Shown here one piece after another: positions 38,735-51,408 of a stretch of DNA of 64,000 nt. The stretch is from Rotaria sordida (Eukaryota > Rotifera > Eurotatoria > Philodinida > Philodinidae): NCBI GenBank assembly GCA_905250125.1, contig CAJNOL010000770.1, positions 40,834 to 104,833 on the forward strand. Reading direction: 5' to 3'. Position 1 is the first letter of the stretch. Each line of letters begins with the position of its first letter. The notes below the pieces were generated by a model. It searched no databases. It was not told where the DNA came from and saw nothing but the letters and a program-made list of their open reading frames with translations. Made by a program: the position numbers and the translations under genes.

Positions 38735-39091
38735 ATACCATTTATTGATGTCTCACATTCTAATACTCATTTATGTATATTAATTCATTCCATTTGCTTT
38801 TTATTACGGAGTGAATCTCAATACATCCGTATTTGATGAAACTTTGTGCAAGAGTATTTCTTTTTGTGTTCTTGATTTTTTTTCTTGATCTTCTTTTCTT
38901 TGACGCTATATAGAGATTTTTTTGATCTTTTGCTCATATGAATTATTTGAGTGTGTATACATTCCATTTTTTTCTGTGCATTTTTTTTACACATAAATTT
39001 TTTTGCTACATATTGGAAAATAGTTGTTTTTCCTTCATTTTTTTTCTAAAATAATAAAAAGAAAATAAAAACTGTAGTATGACTTTTAGAT
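38735..39091. other. Short intergenic spacer, macroglobulin to ANKRD13
   Basis: T-rich, 357 bp. It contains an AATAATAAAAAG stretch near 39049 and ends with the acceptor GACTTTTAG at 39089, two bases before the ANKRD13 start. Confidence 0.5.
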
Positions 39092-42000
39092 ATGAATATT
39101 GAACGGGAATTTCCTTTACATGTGGCCATTTGGAATAATGAAACAGACAAATTAGCCGAATTAATAAAACACAATAAAGTAAGTTGTTCATTGTTAATGT
39201 GATATAGGAAAGGAAAATTTTAATTATTGAATAGTTTTTGTTTCGTTTGTTTTTTTTTGTTCGAAAAAAATGTCCGGTTGATTTATTTGTTATTGAGCCG
39301 TATTCACTAGGGTGTTTATTGTGTAAAACAATGAACACTCAAAAAATACTCAAGAGAATTTATATTTATAACATATGAGAAAAATGAATGTTTAAATAAT
39401 CTGTAAAATCATGCAATGTTCTTGATTTTGGATTTGTTTATTATAGAACAAATATTTTATTTTTAGGATCGAATTGAACAACTTGATCCGCGTCATCGAA
39501 CTCCAATACAATTAGCTGTATGTTTGGGTCGTGTCGAAGCAACTCGATTATTAGCACAGAATGATGCTGATTGTAATGCTGTTTCAAAAGATGGATGGAA
39601 TTGTAAGCTTTTTTTTTCGTTTATATTTTTTTTTTTGATAATTGTCTATAGTTATGAATTTATTTAGTATTACAAGAAGCTGTAGCAAATGGTAATCCTT
39701 CTTTAGTTAAACTTATTATGAAATATCGAAATTATCAAAGAAATGTTCAACGTATTCGTGGTATTCCAGAATTATTACGAAAATTGAAAGAGGTAGAAAA
39801 AAAACAAAAATTATTCTTGTTTTTTTTTTCTTTTGTAAATAATTAAGTTCTATGTGTAACTATTTTTTTTTTTTTAGTCGCCAGGTATTTGAAAATGGAA
39901 TTCATTTATTAATTGTTATTTAGTCAAGATTTAAACATTTATTTTAGATTTTTATGTTGAAATGAAATGGGAATTTTCTAGTTGGGGTAAAAAAATAGTA
40001 ATTAAAGAAAAATGATACAATACTTATATTTTTGTTATTTAGTTCCTCTAGTGTCAAAACTTTGTCCAAATGATACTTATAAAATTTATAAAAGTGGTAT
40101 GTAAAATAGATTAGAATAGAGATAAAAATTAATTTTATAAATAAAAGGTCCAAATGTTCGTGTTGATACGACATTACTCGGTATTGAAGGTACAAATTGG
40201 CAACGAGGCAATCGAACATTTATTTTTTCATTATTAGGTAAGATATTTTATTTATTTGATATCTCTCTAGGACAATATTTATAAATTTTATCTTTAGCTG
40301 ATTGTGCAAAAATGATTGATATTGATCATGAGACAAAATCAGCTTATAGTGAAAATTTAAGTATACCTGGTGAAGAAGCAATTCTTCTTGAACCAAATAT
40401 GGATCAAATTGATAGTAAACTTATGTCACCAAATATAACTGGTGTGTGTCTATTAGTTCTTTTTTTTTTGTTTGGATTTATTTGGATTCTATATCTGTGA
40501 TTTTTCTTTTTAGTCTATCTTGATGTAGATAAAATTGAATTTGAACGGTAAAACGAAAATTTAAGGATAAAAAGAAAGAATAAATATTATTTAAAATTTA
40601 TTATAGAAGTAAATCAGGTGTATGGGGAATGCGTAATGAAAAAACAGAAAATATTAATGGTTATCAATGTAAAGTTTATACAGCTAATAAATTTGAACTT
40701 GTGACACGTACTCGTATTGAACATATGTCACAAGATGATCGAAAAGCTTACGAAACTGGGCATGCATCAAATAGAAATTTTCTTGGTGGAGTTTTTAATT
40801 TTCTTGAATCATCAGCATCATCATCAAAAGCAACAACAACAGCAAATGCATCAACATCGAAATCATCCAATGTATATGAATATTATTTAGAATTATGTAA
40901 ATTATTATGATTTTTTTTTCTTGAAAGGATTCATCAAAATCTTCCAGTCCATCACCAGTAACACTTGAAGAATATTTTAATAATCGAGTTGATCTTAAAA
41001 ATCGAGATATTGGTCGACCACGTGAAGAGAATGTTAAAATTCAAACGTTTAATGCTCAAATATCTCTTTGTGATGAATATCCACTTAGTCTTCAAGAACA
41101 AATATTACCTATTATTGATTTAATGGCAATTAGGTAAATAATCATATTTCACTTGGAATATGATTTCATTTTTGTTTTGTTTTTTTTTAATTTTAGTAAT
41201 TCACATTTTAAAAAACTACGTGATTTTGTTACACTTCAAATACCAAATGGATTTCCTGTTAAAATACGTAAGTAAAATAAATAAATAAATTACTTTTTTT
41301 TTTTTAAATTTTTAGTATATTTGTTTTTAGAGATTCCACTTTATCATGTTCTTACAGCTAAAGTAACATTTGGAAATATTCATGGTATTGATAAAACTGT
41401 TGATGGTGTATCAACAATAAAAGAAGATTCAATTTCATTTTGTGCTGTCGATGAAAATATCTTTGCTATACCAGCAGGATATCGTCGTCAAGGTTTGTCT
41501 TTGAAAAATACCAGACATATTAATGAAACATATTTCTATTTCTTATCGTCTTTCTTAGGTGAAGGTGAAGGTTATCATCCAATGATGTATATGGATGATG
41601 ATGCTCTATTACAAATGGCTATTGAAAGAAGTCTTCTTGATCCAAATGAAACTAATCCAACTACTGATGGACAGAATTCATCAGATCAAGTTACATTATA
41701 TGAAGCTTTAGGTCATCCGGGGGCACAAGCAAATCGACCGGATATTAATAATCGCTATGTAGATTATGATTTACAACGGTAAAAGATTGAATTTATAATA
41801 ATATAGAAATTTTATTTTTGTTTTTTTTTCTTCGCATAGCGCTTTGGAAGCAAGTTTATTGACATCAGGTTTAAGCGAAGCAGAAATGAATGAAATTAGA
41901 CAACAAACTCAAGAACAATTAGAAGGTGACGATTCATCACAAGATTTATCTGTAGCTATGGCATTATCAAAACGTGATGAAGAAGCTCGACTTCATCGAT

Positions 42001-42484
42001 TACGTGAAGAAGAAGAAGAACTTGAAAAAGTATATTTTATTTTTAATAAATAGACTAAGATTTCTTTTATAAATTCAAAATAATTTCCTAATGTATATCT
42101 ACTAAAAATAGATTTTTATTACTAGAATGCTTTTTTGTTTTCATTATTCGATGGATTTTTTAAAATAGAAATAACAAAAAGAATACTTCTGAAACTTAAA
42201 AGCTACTCTCGAATATTAATTGTTTATGATAAAAAAAAAACTGCCAGTAGATACATAACATTCTGCAAACGTAAAAATATAAGTTGTTTACTAAATGAAT
42301 ACTGTATGTAAATGATTGACTAAAAAAAGAATAATTAAGGAATATAAAAAAAGAGAAGCTAGAGAAATAAAATAAGAACTCATTCATATTGACTTATATA
42401 TTATTTAAAATTTTCTTCTATGTTTATTCTTAATTATAAATATTGTAAATTTAGATCCTTCAATTATCACTTCAAGAAAAATAA
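39092..42484 (+). CDS. ANKRD13: Ankyrin repeat domain-containing protein 13 (ubiquitin-interacting motif protein)
   Basis: Sixteen exons join in phase to about 619 aa: 39092-39178, 39467-39602, 39668-39792, 39878-39884, 39948-39986, 40043-40096, 40148-40237, 40298-40441, 40514-40547, 40607-40871, 40928-41133, 41197-41267, 41331-41492, 41559-41778, 41840-42029, 42455-42484. Ankyrin repeats fill the first about 100 residues (FPLHVAIWNNETDKLAELIK; RTPIQLAVCLGRVEATRLL). The family block follows: [20 protein letters not shown], then IFSLLADCAKMIDIDHET. Ubiquitin-interacting motifs occur towards the C-terminus (DALLQMAIERSLLD; DLSVAMALSKRDEE; ELEKILQLSLQEK). The last is completed by a 30-nt final exon after a 425-bp intron. 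Family knowledge: vertebrate ANKRD13A/B/D bind Lys63-ubiquitinated receptors at the plasma membrane and endosomes and act in their internalisation. The A, B or D paralogue cannot be assigned. Confidence 0.93.
39878..39884 (+). other. 7-nt microexon (TCGCCAG) of ANKRD13
   Basis: It is flanked by TTTTTTAG upstream and GTATTTG downstream. It inserts S-P and the first base of the Asp codon, joining KLKE to DFYVEMKW. Omitting it shifts the frame, because the preceding exon ends in phase 0 and the next begins with two bases of a codon. Confidence 0.75.
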
Positions 42485-42742
42485 GACAAATCAAATGCTT
42501 ACAAACTTGATCTCCAGTGTGTGTGTGTATTATATTAAGAAAATGCGTTTCATTCTTTTCTTTTTCATCTTTTTTTTTTGTCAATTATTTAATTTCGAAT
42601 CGTGAAAAAAAAGCTGTTTTATTTTTTCTATTTATTTGTCTATCGAGGAAATAAAAATAAATGTAAACATAATACTAATCGAGATGATCAAACTGTAAAA
42701 TTTTTTTTTAAATTCATTTCTTCTCTTTTAAGATTTATATTT

Positions 42743-43318
42743 ATGATGTCACCATCGCCCAAATCTCCCGAAGAAAAAAAACTACCAGCTAATGAAAATT
42801 CATCAAATGATGAATTATCTCATCCACAAAATCATACACAACATGAATATATTGCTTCTGATGAATCAACAACAAATTCTGATGATGATAATAACAATAC
42901 AAATAATCAATATGAACATTTCAATGGTTATTGTCTTTTACCACAAGAATCCGATATAAATCAACAACAACAACAACAACAACAAAACTATGATGATAGT
43001 GAAGATGAAGATGAAGAATTTCTTCGTTTTGCTACACTTCGATTACAATCATCAATTGATGAAAATAAAAATTTTCAAACAATAAATTCAACAATATATA
43101 CAAATGAATCTATTTGGTCAACGAAATTAGAAAGTGAACCATTTCCTGTTGATGATGATAAAGCTAATTATATTAAAAATTTAATGTCTTCAATAAAATT
43201 GCCTGAATCAAGTATACCTGTATGGGCACAATATTATACAGAACAAGATTGGCAAGAAAAATTACGTGAAAGAATTATTTGCCGACAGACAACATTTTTT
43301 CTTAATGAAAAAAACTAA
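42743..43318 (+). CDS. MEA1: Male-enhanced antigen 1 (MEA1) family protein
   Basis: Single exon, 191 aa from the first of two adjacent ATGs. The N-terminal half is acidic and disordered (DESTTNSDDDNNN, polyGln, DDSEDEDEEFLRFA). Conserved MEA1 landmarks are FNGYCLLPQESD, matching the Y-x-PL-x-QD box of the human protein, and the C-terminal block YIKNLMSSIKLPESSIPVWA followed by QDWQEKLRERI. The length is close to human MEA1 (about 185 aa). Molecular function is not established for the family. The gene lies 258 bp downstream of ANKRD13 on the same strand, and a CTCTTTTAAG acceptor ends 10 nt before the ATG. Confidence 0.85.
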   Translation: MMSPSPKSPEEKKLPANENSSNDELSHPQNHTQHEYIASDESTTNSDDDNNNTNNQYEHFNGYCLLPQESDINQQQQQQQQNYDDSEDEDEEFLRFATLRLQSSIDENKNFQTINSTIYTNESIWSTKLESEPFPVDDDKANYIKNLMSSIKLPESSIPVWAQYYTEQDWQEKLRERIICRQTTFFLNEKN

Positions 43319-43671
43319 AGAAAGTGATCTGGTCTACATGTAAATTTTATTTTTAATAAACAAAACAAACCATGAACCATAGAAGGATTTAATTTTTTTT
43401 CTCATCTCGGCAGTTTTGTAATATGAGCAGAAGAGAAAAAAAACGAGAGAGACAGAGAAAGAGGCAAATAAGGTAATTATTTGTTAAGAAGAAAAAAAAA
43501 CGAAAAGAAGAGATATATATATGTACAGACATATTCACATTGCTTTGTTTTTTCATTCGATCTTTTAACGACATTCAGTGTTTAAATCATCAGTGAAGGT
43601 TCACTTGAAATATTTGTTTGCATACATACCGCTTTTGAAACACAACGGCCACAATAACAACAACAAATCCG
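43319..43671. other. Spacer between MEA1 and the small heat-shock gene
   Basis: A purine-rich tract (about 43425-43510) and an ATATATAT run near 43512. No coding sequence recognised. Confidence 0.45.
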
Positions 43672-46600
43672 ATGTCTACATTTACAGCCAAGGTAAACGA
43701 AAATCTAAATAATCTTCTATATTATATATCTGTGACATGTTATAATTAATATGAGAAATCGTTAGGAATGAAATAAATATGAATAAAAATCTTTTTTCAT
43801 TAAATATATATATATATATATAACAAAAGTAAAATGATACTGTGTATAAAACAGAGTAAGAAAGAAAATAAGAATCTGTAGAAAAAGAATAATTGAATCG
43901 CAGAAATATAATGGTGCCATGCATGCCAATAAGGTTACTATCAATAGAGTATTTACATATCTGTTGATAGCAAACTGGAATTTCTCATGCGATTTGCTCT
44001 TGTCTTCTTTCTTTTTTTTGACATTAACAAAATGAAAATCGACCATTTTCAATGATAAGTTTTTTCTTTTATAAGACTATCTATCATCAAGAGAGAAGAT
44101 ACTAATCACTTAAAGTCTGTATATTGAACTCTGTGTAACAGTAGTTCATTGGCCTTCAAATGACTTATATTTACTCAGCCTTCTTTTCTTTCTTTTTTCC
44201 CACTCTGTTTCATTAATGGTGCGTATATGTATGTCTATGTGCTTACAAATGAGATCAAGCGCAAATTTGTAATCAACGATTTGAATAGAGTCAAGCAAAG
44301 TCTTTGCTTCTTTTTTTTTTTAATACTTTTTACAGTCATCGTCCATATCACGACCTTTTATTGGTTCACGTCGTAATCGGGATTATTTCAACAATAATTT
44401 AAACCCGTCATCATTATCGAACGATTATTGTTTCTCAACGAATTCTTCATCCGAGTCGACCATACCAGTTGAATCTGAGGAGAAAAATAATTTATCAAAT
44501 GCAACAACAGCGGACGGTTTACAAACGCAAGAGGAAGATCGGCATCTAGTGAAGTATTTCTCATCGACGCTTCCACAAGACGAACGACAATTGCATCTGG
44601 AAGAGAACCAGAAAGCAAAAGAGTTTTTGCCGTTATCGTCATCTCCCTCACTTTTCCTTTTTCCAACTATTCACAACGATACGCCTTTATCTATCTACGA
44701 CCATTCTTCTCCTTCTTCTTCTTTCATCAAAGAACAGCAAAATTTTGACGATCCTTCTCGTCAGTACGAAGAATATTCATACTGGCAACCATTATTAAAT
44801 AGTGAGCAAGAAAACAATCAACTTACAGCATTAGAAAATTTTGAAGAACCACAGAAAGAACAACTACAACAAAAACGATCATTAACAAATTCTATACCAA
44901 TTAACAATCATAACTTTGATTTAAGTGACGTACCAGAAGAAAATAGTTCATTTTCATCAACATATTCTTTAACTGATGTTACTATAGAAAATAATAACAA
45001 CGATAATCAATCTTACCTTTTTACATCAACACCCATTATTCCTCCTCCTACATTACATAGTCCAACAGCAAGCAATAAAATTTTTGATACATTATTATCT
45101 GATAACAACAATAATAACAAACCATTACTTTTACCATCAGACAATATAGCCGATCAATCGTCTACTATATCAACAGCCGGTTTAGTAACTGATATTCAAC
45201 GTAAAGCCGATATTTATCAATTAAATAATATGTCAACATTATCACCATTACGGTATTCATCATATTTAGGTGCTGGTACAATAATATCACATCCATATGA
45301 TCAACAAATTAGTGATGGAGGTAATAAATATATAATTCAACTTAGAACAGATGAATATCAAGAAAATGACTTTACAATTATACCACGTTATTCACTTAAT
45401 CAATTAATTATTGATGCTAAACATCGTGAAGAAGATAGTCTTGGTGGTTATATACATCGTGAATTACATAAAATTTTTAACATTCCAAAACATATCGATT
45501 TAAATCGATATNNNNNNNNNNTACATAAAATTTTTAACATTCCAAAACATATCGATTTAAATCGATATTCATATACATATAATAAACATACACAAGAATT
45601 AACTATTGAAATGCCTTATATACAAACAATATCAACTAATACTGAAAATCGAAATGATTCATCATTTATTTCACCTATACGTAATACAATGGAATCATCA
45701 AGTTATTCCTATGGAAATGTTAATAGAAATATTAGTGAAAACATGTTACCAACAGTTTCGAGTCGTTCGAATTATTATTCTGATAGTAACAATACAAGTG
45801 GCATCGGAACAATAACACCTGATACAACATTAATGCAAAGTTCAAATGCAACTGTTGCACCAATTTATGAATCAACAATTGGAAGTATAAAACCATTTGA
45901 TTTTGATTTATTTCATCGATCGGCTTTTCGACCACAAATTGTTCCAGTAACATCCGATAATACGAATAATGATAAAAAATTACTAATGTCTTTAGATTTA
46001 AGTGATTATCAAGCTGAAGATATCAAAGTATCTGTTAAAGAATGTGAATTAATTGTTAAAGCTGAAAGAAAAATTGAAACTGATACACGTAAATCTCGTA
46101 CATCATTTTTTCAATCAACTAGTTTACCACCACAAACCGATATTGAACATCTTCAATCAAATTATATTGATGGAAAATTAATTATTGAAGCTCCTTATAT
46201 TGATCAAAATAATAGTGAACGAAGAATTACTAATACTAGCAGCAGTAATAACACGAATCAAAGAATGAATTGGTAAGATATATCGTACATTCTAATAACA
46301 CACACAATTAATACAAAATTAACATCATTACACTTGTCTCATAATAATAATCTCTCTTGCTTTTCGTTATATGATTTACGCATGTTTTATATCATATCTG
46401 ATTTTGAACTGTATTCATAAATATCCGTATCTTTCATATATTACTTTTTATTGATTAACTTGTGTGTGGGTATGTGTGTATGTATAGATTTGTTATTGAT
46501 GCTTTAATTTAACCATGAATTTTAAGCCTATATTAGTTCTATGCTAGATAAAATATTTGTGCTTTTAAATAGAATAAAAAGAAGAATAGAATAACATATT

Positions 46601-47047
46601 CCATTTTAATTTCATCTATTCAATTCCAAGGCTTGTATTCTTTTCATCTCAAGGATTAACTCTTGCACATCTGCTTCTTGTTTTATATTTTTATAAGAAA
46701 AAAAAAGGAAGCGATTAACTTCAAGATATGATTTCTTTCTTCATCTTAGTATAAAAAAAGAGCTTCTTTCATATATATATATATATATTCAATCCTTTGG
46801 CAAATAAATATGTATATATACGTATTGACGTGTTAATGATGACGATAGGTGTTCATGAAAGCTTCTTTCAGACTTAATTCCGCTTTTTTTTTCGCTCTTG
46901 TCCTTCGTTATTTTATTATGCATATATGTGTATATTCAATATTTTAGGCAAACAGTAACTGAATCACAACAAAAGACCACCGACGACGATCCATTTCAAA
47001 AACGAACAGAGACCTTTACAGAACTTTTACGTCTTCGTCCATTTTGA
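43672..47047 (+). CDS. Small heat-shock protein-like with two alpha-crystallin domains
   Basis: Three exons: a 21-nt first coding exon 43672-43692 (MSTFTAK), 44336-46272 and 46948-47047. The product is 685 codons as assembled, but about 666 once a duplicated 57-bp segment including the N gap is removed. The N-terminal 300 residues are Ser/Asn/Gln-rich and disordered. A first alpha-crystallin-like domain spans about 320-420 (KYIIQLRTDEYQENDFTI; NQLIIDAKHREED; QELTIEMPY). The second is about 540-640 (LMSLDLSDYQAEDIKVSVKE; LIVKAERK; SLPPQTDIEHLQSNYIDGKL; IIEAPYI). The C-terminus is hydrophilic. Two-domain sHSPs are known in flatworms. The role is probably as an ATP-independent holdase chaperone, but the long N-terminal tail is unusual. 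The start exon is inferred from the ATG, a good donor and phase 0. Confidence 0.82.
45465..45568 (+). repeat. 47-bp exact duplication flanking a 10-N gap: unmerged contig overlap
   Basis: Sequence 45465-45511 (TACATAAAATTTTTAACATT...) is repeated identically at 45522-45568, with Ns at 45512-45521 between. The copies encode the same HKIFNIPKHIDLNRY peptide. Removing one copy plus the Ns (57 bp, 19 codons) leaves one continuous, sensible alpha-crystallin strand, so the duplication is most likely an assembly artefact. Confidence 0.9.
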
Positions 47048-49443
47048 TCTTATTTTCCAACGTGATGTGCAATCAATCATATCAAACGTTTATGTGTGTC
47101 GAATGATAAGCAGAAAAAGAAAGAAACAAATGATCTATCTACATATGTTTCTTTATTCATCTCTTTGCACACATACAGCTGAATTCTGATGACTGTTATT
47201 TTTATTCTCACTTCCTCTTGCTTCCAGAAAATATCCGATCCACACATTGTCACATGGAAAAAACCTAAGCACAAATGCACATCAATAAACATTTACGATT
47301 ATAGATATATATATATATATATATATATATCTCAATCACTCTAAGATTTAGTCTAAATAAACATTTTTATTACCATTGGTAAACGAATCATATATAATTT
47401 AGGTTGATTGTCATAAATAAATGGATGCATTTTGTCCGACCATAGTTACTTGAGCTGTACTTAGTTTATTTATAGTGATGGAATACGTTGTCACTATAAT
47501 GTATATAAATGATAATATGGAAATTATTTGTTTGCTTTTTTGAAGATCATTGTATTTGATACTGATCATAGAGACGAGTTAGACTTTGAAATTAATCAAA
47601 TATATTCGATATATTGGTCAGAATTTTCAACATTCGTAGTTTCTAACAATTTTTTAATTAGTAATTATTCATATAACAATGATTACTCTTAGAAATGCTC
47701 TATAAAATATTTTTTGATAAAAAAAAAAACTTCTATTTTGCATATATTTTTTCAATTAATGCTCAGATTCAAATATGTCAATTCAATATGAAATTAACGC
47801 CAAAAAAAAAGAAACCTGTTTGAATGCATATCGTAAATATTTAACAGAAGTATGTGCAACCAATAGGTGTTCTTTATTACTATAATTGATTCAAAGAGTA
47901 TTAAAATAATTTGTAAAAAATCGATCAACCACATATGTTGGTTATAATTTATTTACCTGAAGGACAAAGAAAAAAGTTCTTTTTTGCTCGCTTAGAATTT
48001 TAATTCTCTTCAAACTTTATTACTTTTCTTTTTATATTAAACTTTACCTTTGTTTTTTTTATCTTAACCTTGTAATAAAAGTAATCTAGTAAAAATAAAT
48101 GTAAGAAAAAAAAACAAAATAAGACTATTTTTATAGTTGATTGAAGACAAACGAACTATCATTATTTGTTTTTGCTTTGTCTTTTATCGATAAATTTTTC
48201 AAAAGAAACAAGTCGAATTATATGGAAAAAAATAACCTATATTCATTTTTGTTTGATTAAAGTGTAAGATATATTTCTATACTGTCTTAAAAAGGTTTCA
48301 TTTCACATATTTATTGTATCGAATAGATGATTATTCACATTAAATCTTTCCAAATATAGTTTTTAGTTTATGATCGATGTACTTTAAGAGTGTAATCTTT
48401 TTTTCTATGTATAATACAATAATAATAAATATATAATTAACTGAAAACTTTCACATCTATATATATATATATACATGCATTATAGTTAAGCTGCAATATA
48501 CCGTCAACTTTTTTTGTTTTTATTTAAAAAAAAACTCAACTGTCAGTTTTTCAAGGTTAAATTGAAGAAAAAAAAATTGAGAAAAGACCACTGATCATGT
48601 ATTATAAGTTTGCATTCGACATTCACATATATTTTTCTTAGCCGTAAGCAATAGCGGCACCATGCATGCTATTGTGACACCCACCTATACAATAAATATA
48701 TGTTTTTGCATTAGAACACGTCCGCCATTTCTGATTGTTCGTATAGATGAGAAATGTCTCGATCGTTTACTGGTAGTATACACTATTCTTAGCTTCACAT
48801 AGAAAATAGATCGAACTGTTTTTTTCTCTTCTTAGCTTCGATCTAGCATTATTCTCGAACTGGTTTTCATTGCTATCTTCTCTCAATTCCTAGAGGAGAT
48901 ACATATTTGTTGTTGCTATATCCATTTATTTTATTTCATATATGAAAAATAAAGAGAAAAATATCGTTTTAGTTTGTTACATTGTAGTGATAAATCAGTT
49001 TCAATTGATCTTATTTTCTAAAGTAGGCGGAGACACTCACATTCACTATGGTTTTCTTTGTTCGTCTTCCTGGGAGTTTCCTCAAGTGCTTATAGATTAT
49101 CAATAAAGAGCGAAATAACGATGTTCGTTTAATCGATCAACTATTCTATTCTATTCATTCATTCATTAATTCATCTAACTGCTTATTCATGTAGAATTCA
49201 CAACACGATAGAGAAATCAATATTACGTAAGTAAATCTCAGATAATGTTCTCAACTGTTGTTATGCTCCTTTCATTGTTTGCTGTTGTCGAAGCTTTAAT
49301 AAATCTGCACATTAGCATACATCATTGGTAATAAAATCTGTCTACTGATACGGTACTCTCTCATGAGTACATAATATATTTGGAAAAAAAGAGAAAAAGT
49401 GATGATCTACTGGGAAAAAAACATGTTTCTTTTCAAAAAAAAA

Positions 49444-49481
<38 letters not shown>

Positions 49482-51408
49482 AGCATAGTATATATGACAG
49501 AATCAAATCTCTGTCGTCAACGACATCCGGCATGATTCGCATTATGATCAACAGAGCATGCTATTCTCGACAGTAAATATTATCTGTAGATTTTGCTCAG
49601 CATTAAAAGTAAGTTATGATCTCACGTTGAATAAGATATGTTTATTTAATAATAATCTTCGAATGAATAAATTTGAATACTAGTTAAATTATTATATAGA
49701 AAGTGAAAATAAATAAACCTTGATATAGTTGTTTTTCTAGTCAGATTTTATCACCATAGGTTTTTTTTTCTACTGACGAACAAATTAATTATTAAAATGA
49801 GATGGGAGGAGGAGATGTGTGACATGAGGTAACAACTGTTAGATGATTCGTTCTCGAATTTGTATGAGCAATGAAAGTGAATACGGAAATGAAAGACTTT
49901 TTTTTCTAATAGAATAACACATCTTAATAACAAAAAGAGCCTTATGATCCGGAAATACAATGTGAGTAAAAGAAAAACGGAAAAAGAAAACGAGAAAGAA
50001 TGAAAAGAAAATAGTGGAAAAAAGAAAGATGTCTAAGCTTTTAACGAGATGACGCACATCAAGGATGCATCGTATTCATTCTTCTAATAAACTGAAGGTA
50101 GATATAATACAACTATTTTTTTCTGTTTTTCTTTTCTATTTTAAAGACAAACAAGCTTCTTATATCGATGATTATTAATGTATATGAAAGTCTTTCTTAT
50201 TTTTTTTTTCTTCTGTCACTGTTGCACTGAAAAACGCATGATATTTGATCTCGAACAAGAAAATTATATTATTGAAGTAAGATGATGTGAATGAATATGT
50301 TTCTGCACAAAATAGTACTTAGTTTGTGCGTTGTTTGTATTCATCTATGAAAATATTCCATCAAAAAATTTTTCTAAAGATTTTCTAATTTTTGTTTTCA
50401 TACATATGACATTGCTTATGTTTGTTTGATTTGTAACTAATCACAGTGAAAATAATATGTTTATATGTTAAAGAACTAGTTATAAATTTGACGAGATATA
50501 ATAGAGATTTTCGATAATGATTATAAATGTCTGTCAGTCTAAGAAAATAAGATTGACAGAAAAACAGTATTTAGAAAAGCTAATTTGATTTAATACACTA
50601 CAATAGTGTTTAATCTATATAATTGAACTAGTATTGTTTTCCCTTATTTGCCATTATGAACTACAGCTGTCTCATGGGATACGCTTTTTAGATTAATACA
50701 ATGTATAATGAAGTAAGATGTTGTTAAGATTTAACCATTTTTTAATGTTTAGTTATCACGAAAAAGAAATCATTTTTTTTCAAAAAAGAAAAAAAACGAA
50801 CAGAAAACAGCGAAATAACATAATTACGCTGAAACTAATAATAGTAAAAAAATGAGGAGAAAAGGATGCGATCTATATGAAAAAGCTTTTTATTAAGTTT
50901 CACAATTAATGTATACGAATGATTAGACATTAGTCTGTTTTTTGTTTTACTATATATATCCATTTAGTAATATTTTTTATTTAATTTTTTCTTATGTTTT
51001 TCTTCTGTCTTTCTTGATCACAAAAAGGATAGAATGGAATAGGAAAAGGGACTATTTTTCAGTTTTGTCTTCGACATCTATTTACTATCTTAATCTCTGT
51101 GGTAAGAATGAAAGAAATGTTTGAGTGATTAGACATGTCCTCAATATGTGCTAATGAGAAAAAATGGCAAAAATATTTTCCATTTGTTTCACTATTTATT
51201 TTAGATATCTATTCACTATTTCTATAAAAAAAATTCATTGACAGAATGCATGATAAGATTAAAAACATCTTTCAATTTATTACTACTGTTGTCCAACAAT
51301 TCTAATCGTCGAACAACAGAAGGATTTATTTTATTTTCAAAATTATTTTTCTATTGATCATGTGTTATTGTCAACAAAAGAATAGTATAATAAACGTATT
51401 TAATAAGA
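47048..51408. other. 4.4-kb gene-free intergenic region
   Basis: AT-rich with several AT microsatellites (47308-47330, 48461-48474, 49449-49474) and AATAAA-type sites. All open frames are short, lack domains and follow low-complexity sequence. No convincing RNA gene, transposon end or conserved exon was recognised. Confidence 0.5.

Noticed and set aside
47077-50057. Several minus-strand ORFs of 69-72 aa
   Set aside because: Low-complexity Phe/Ser/Leu-rich reads through T-rich DNA with no domain, splice or start context.
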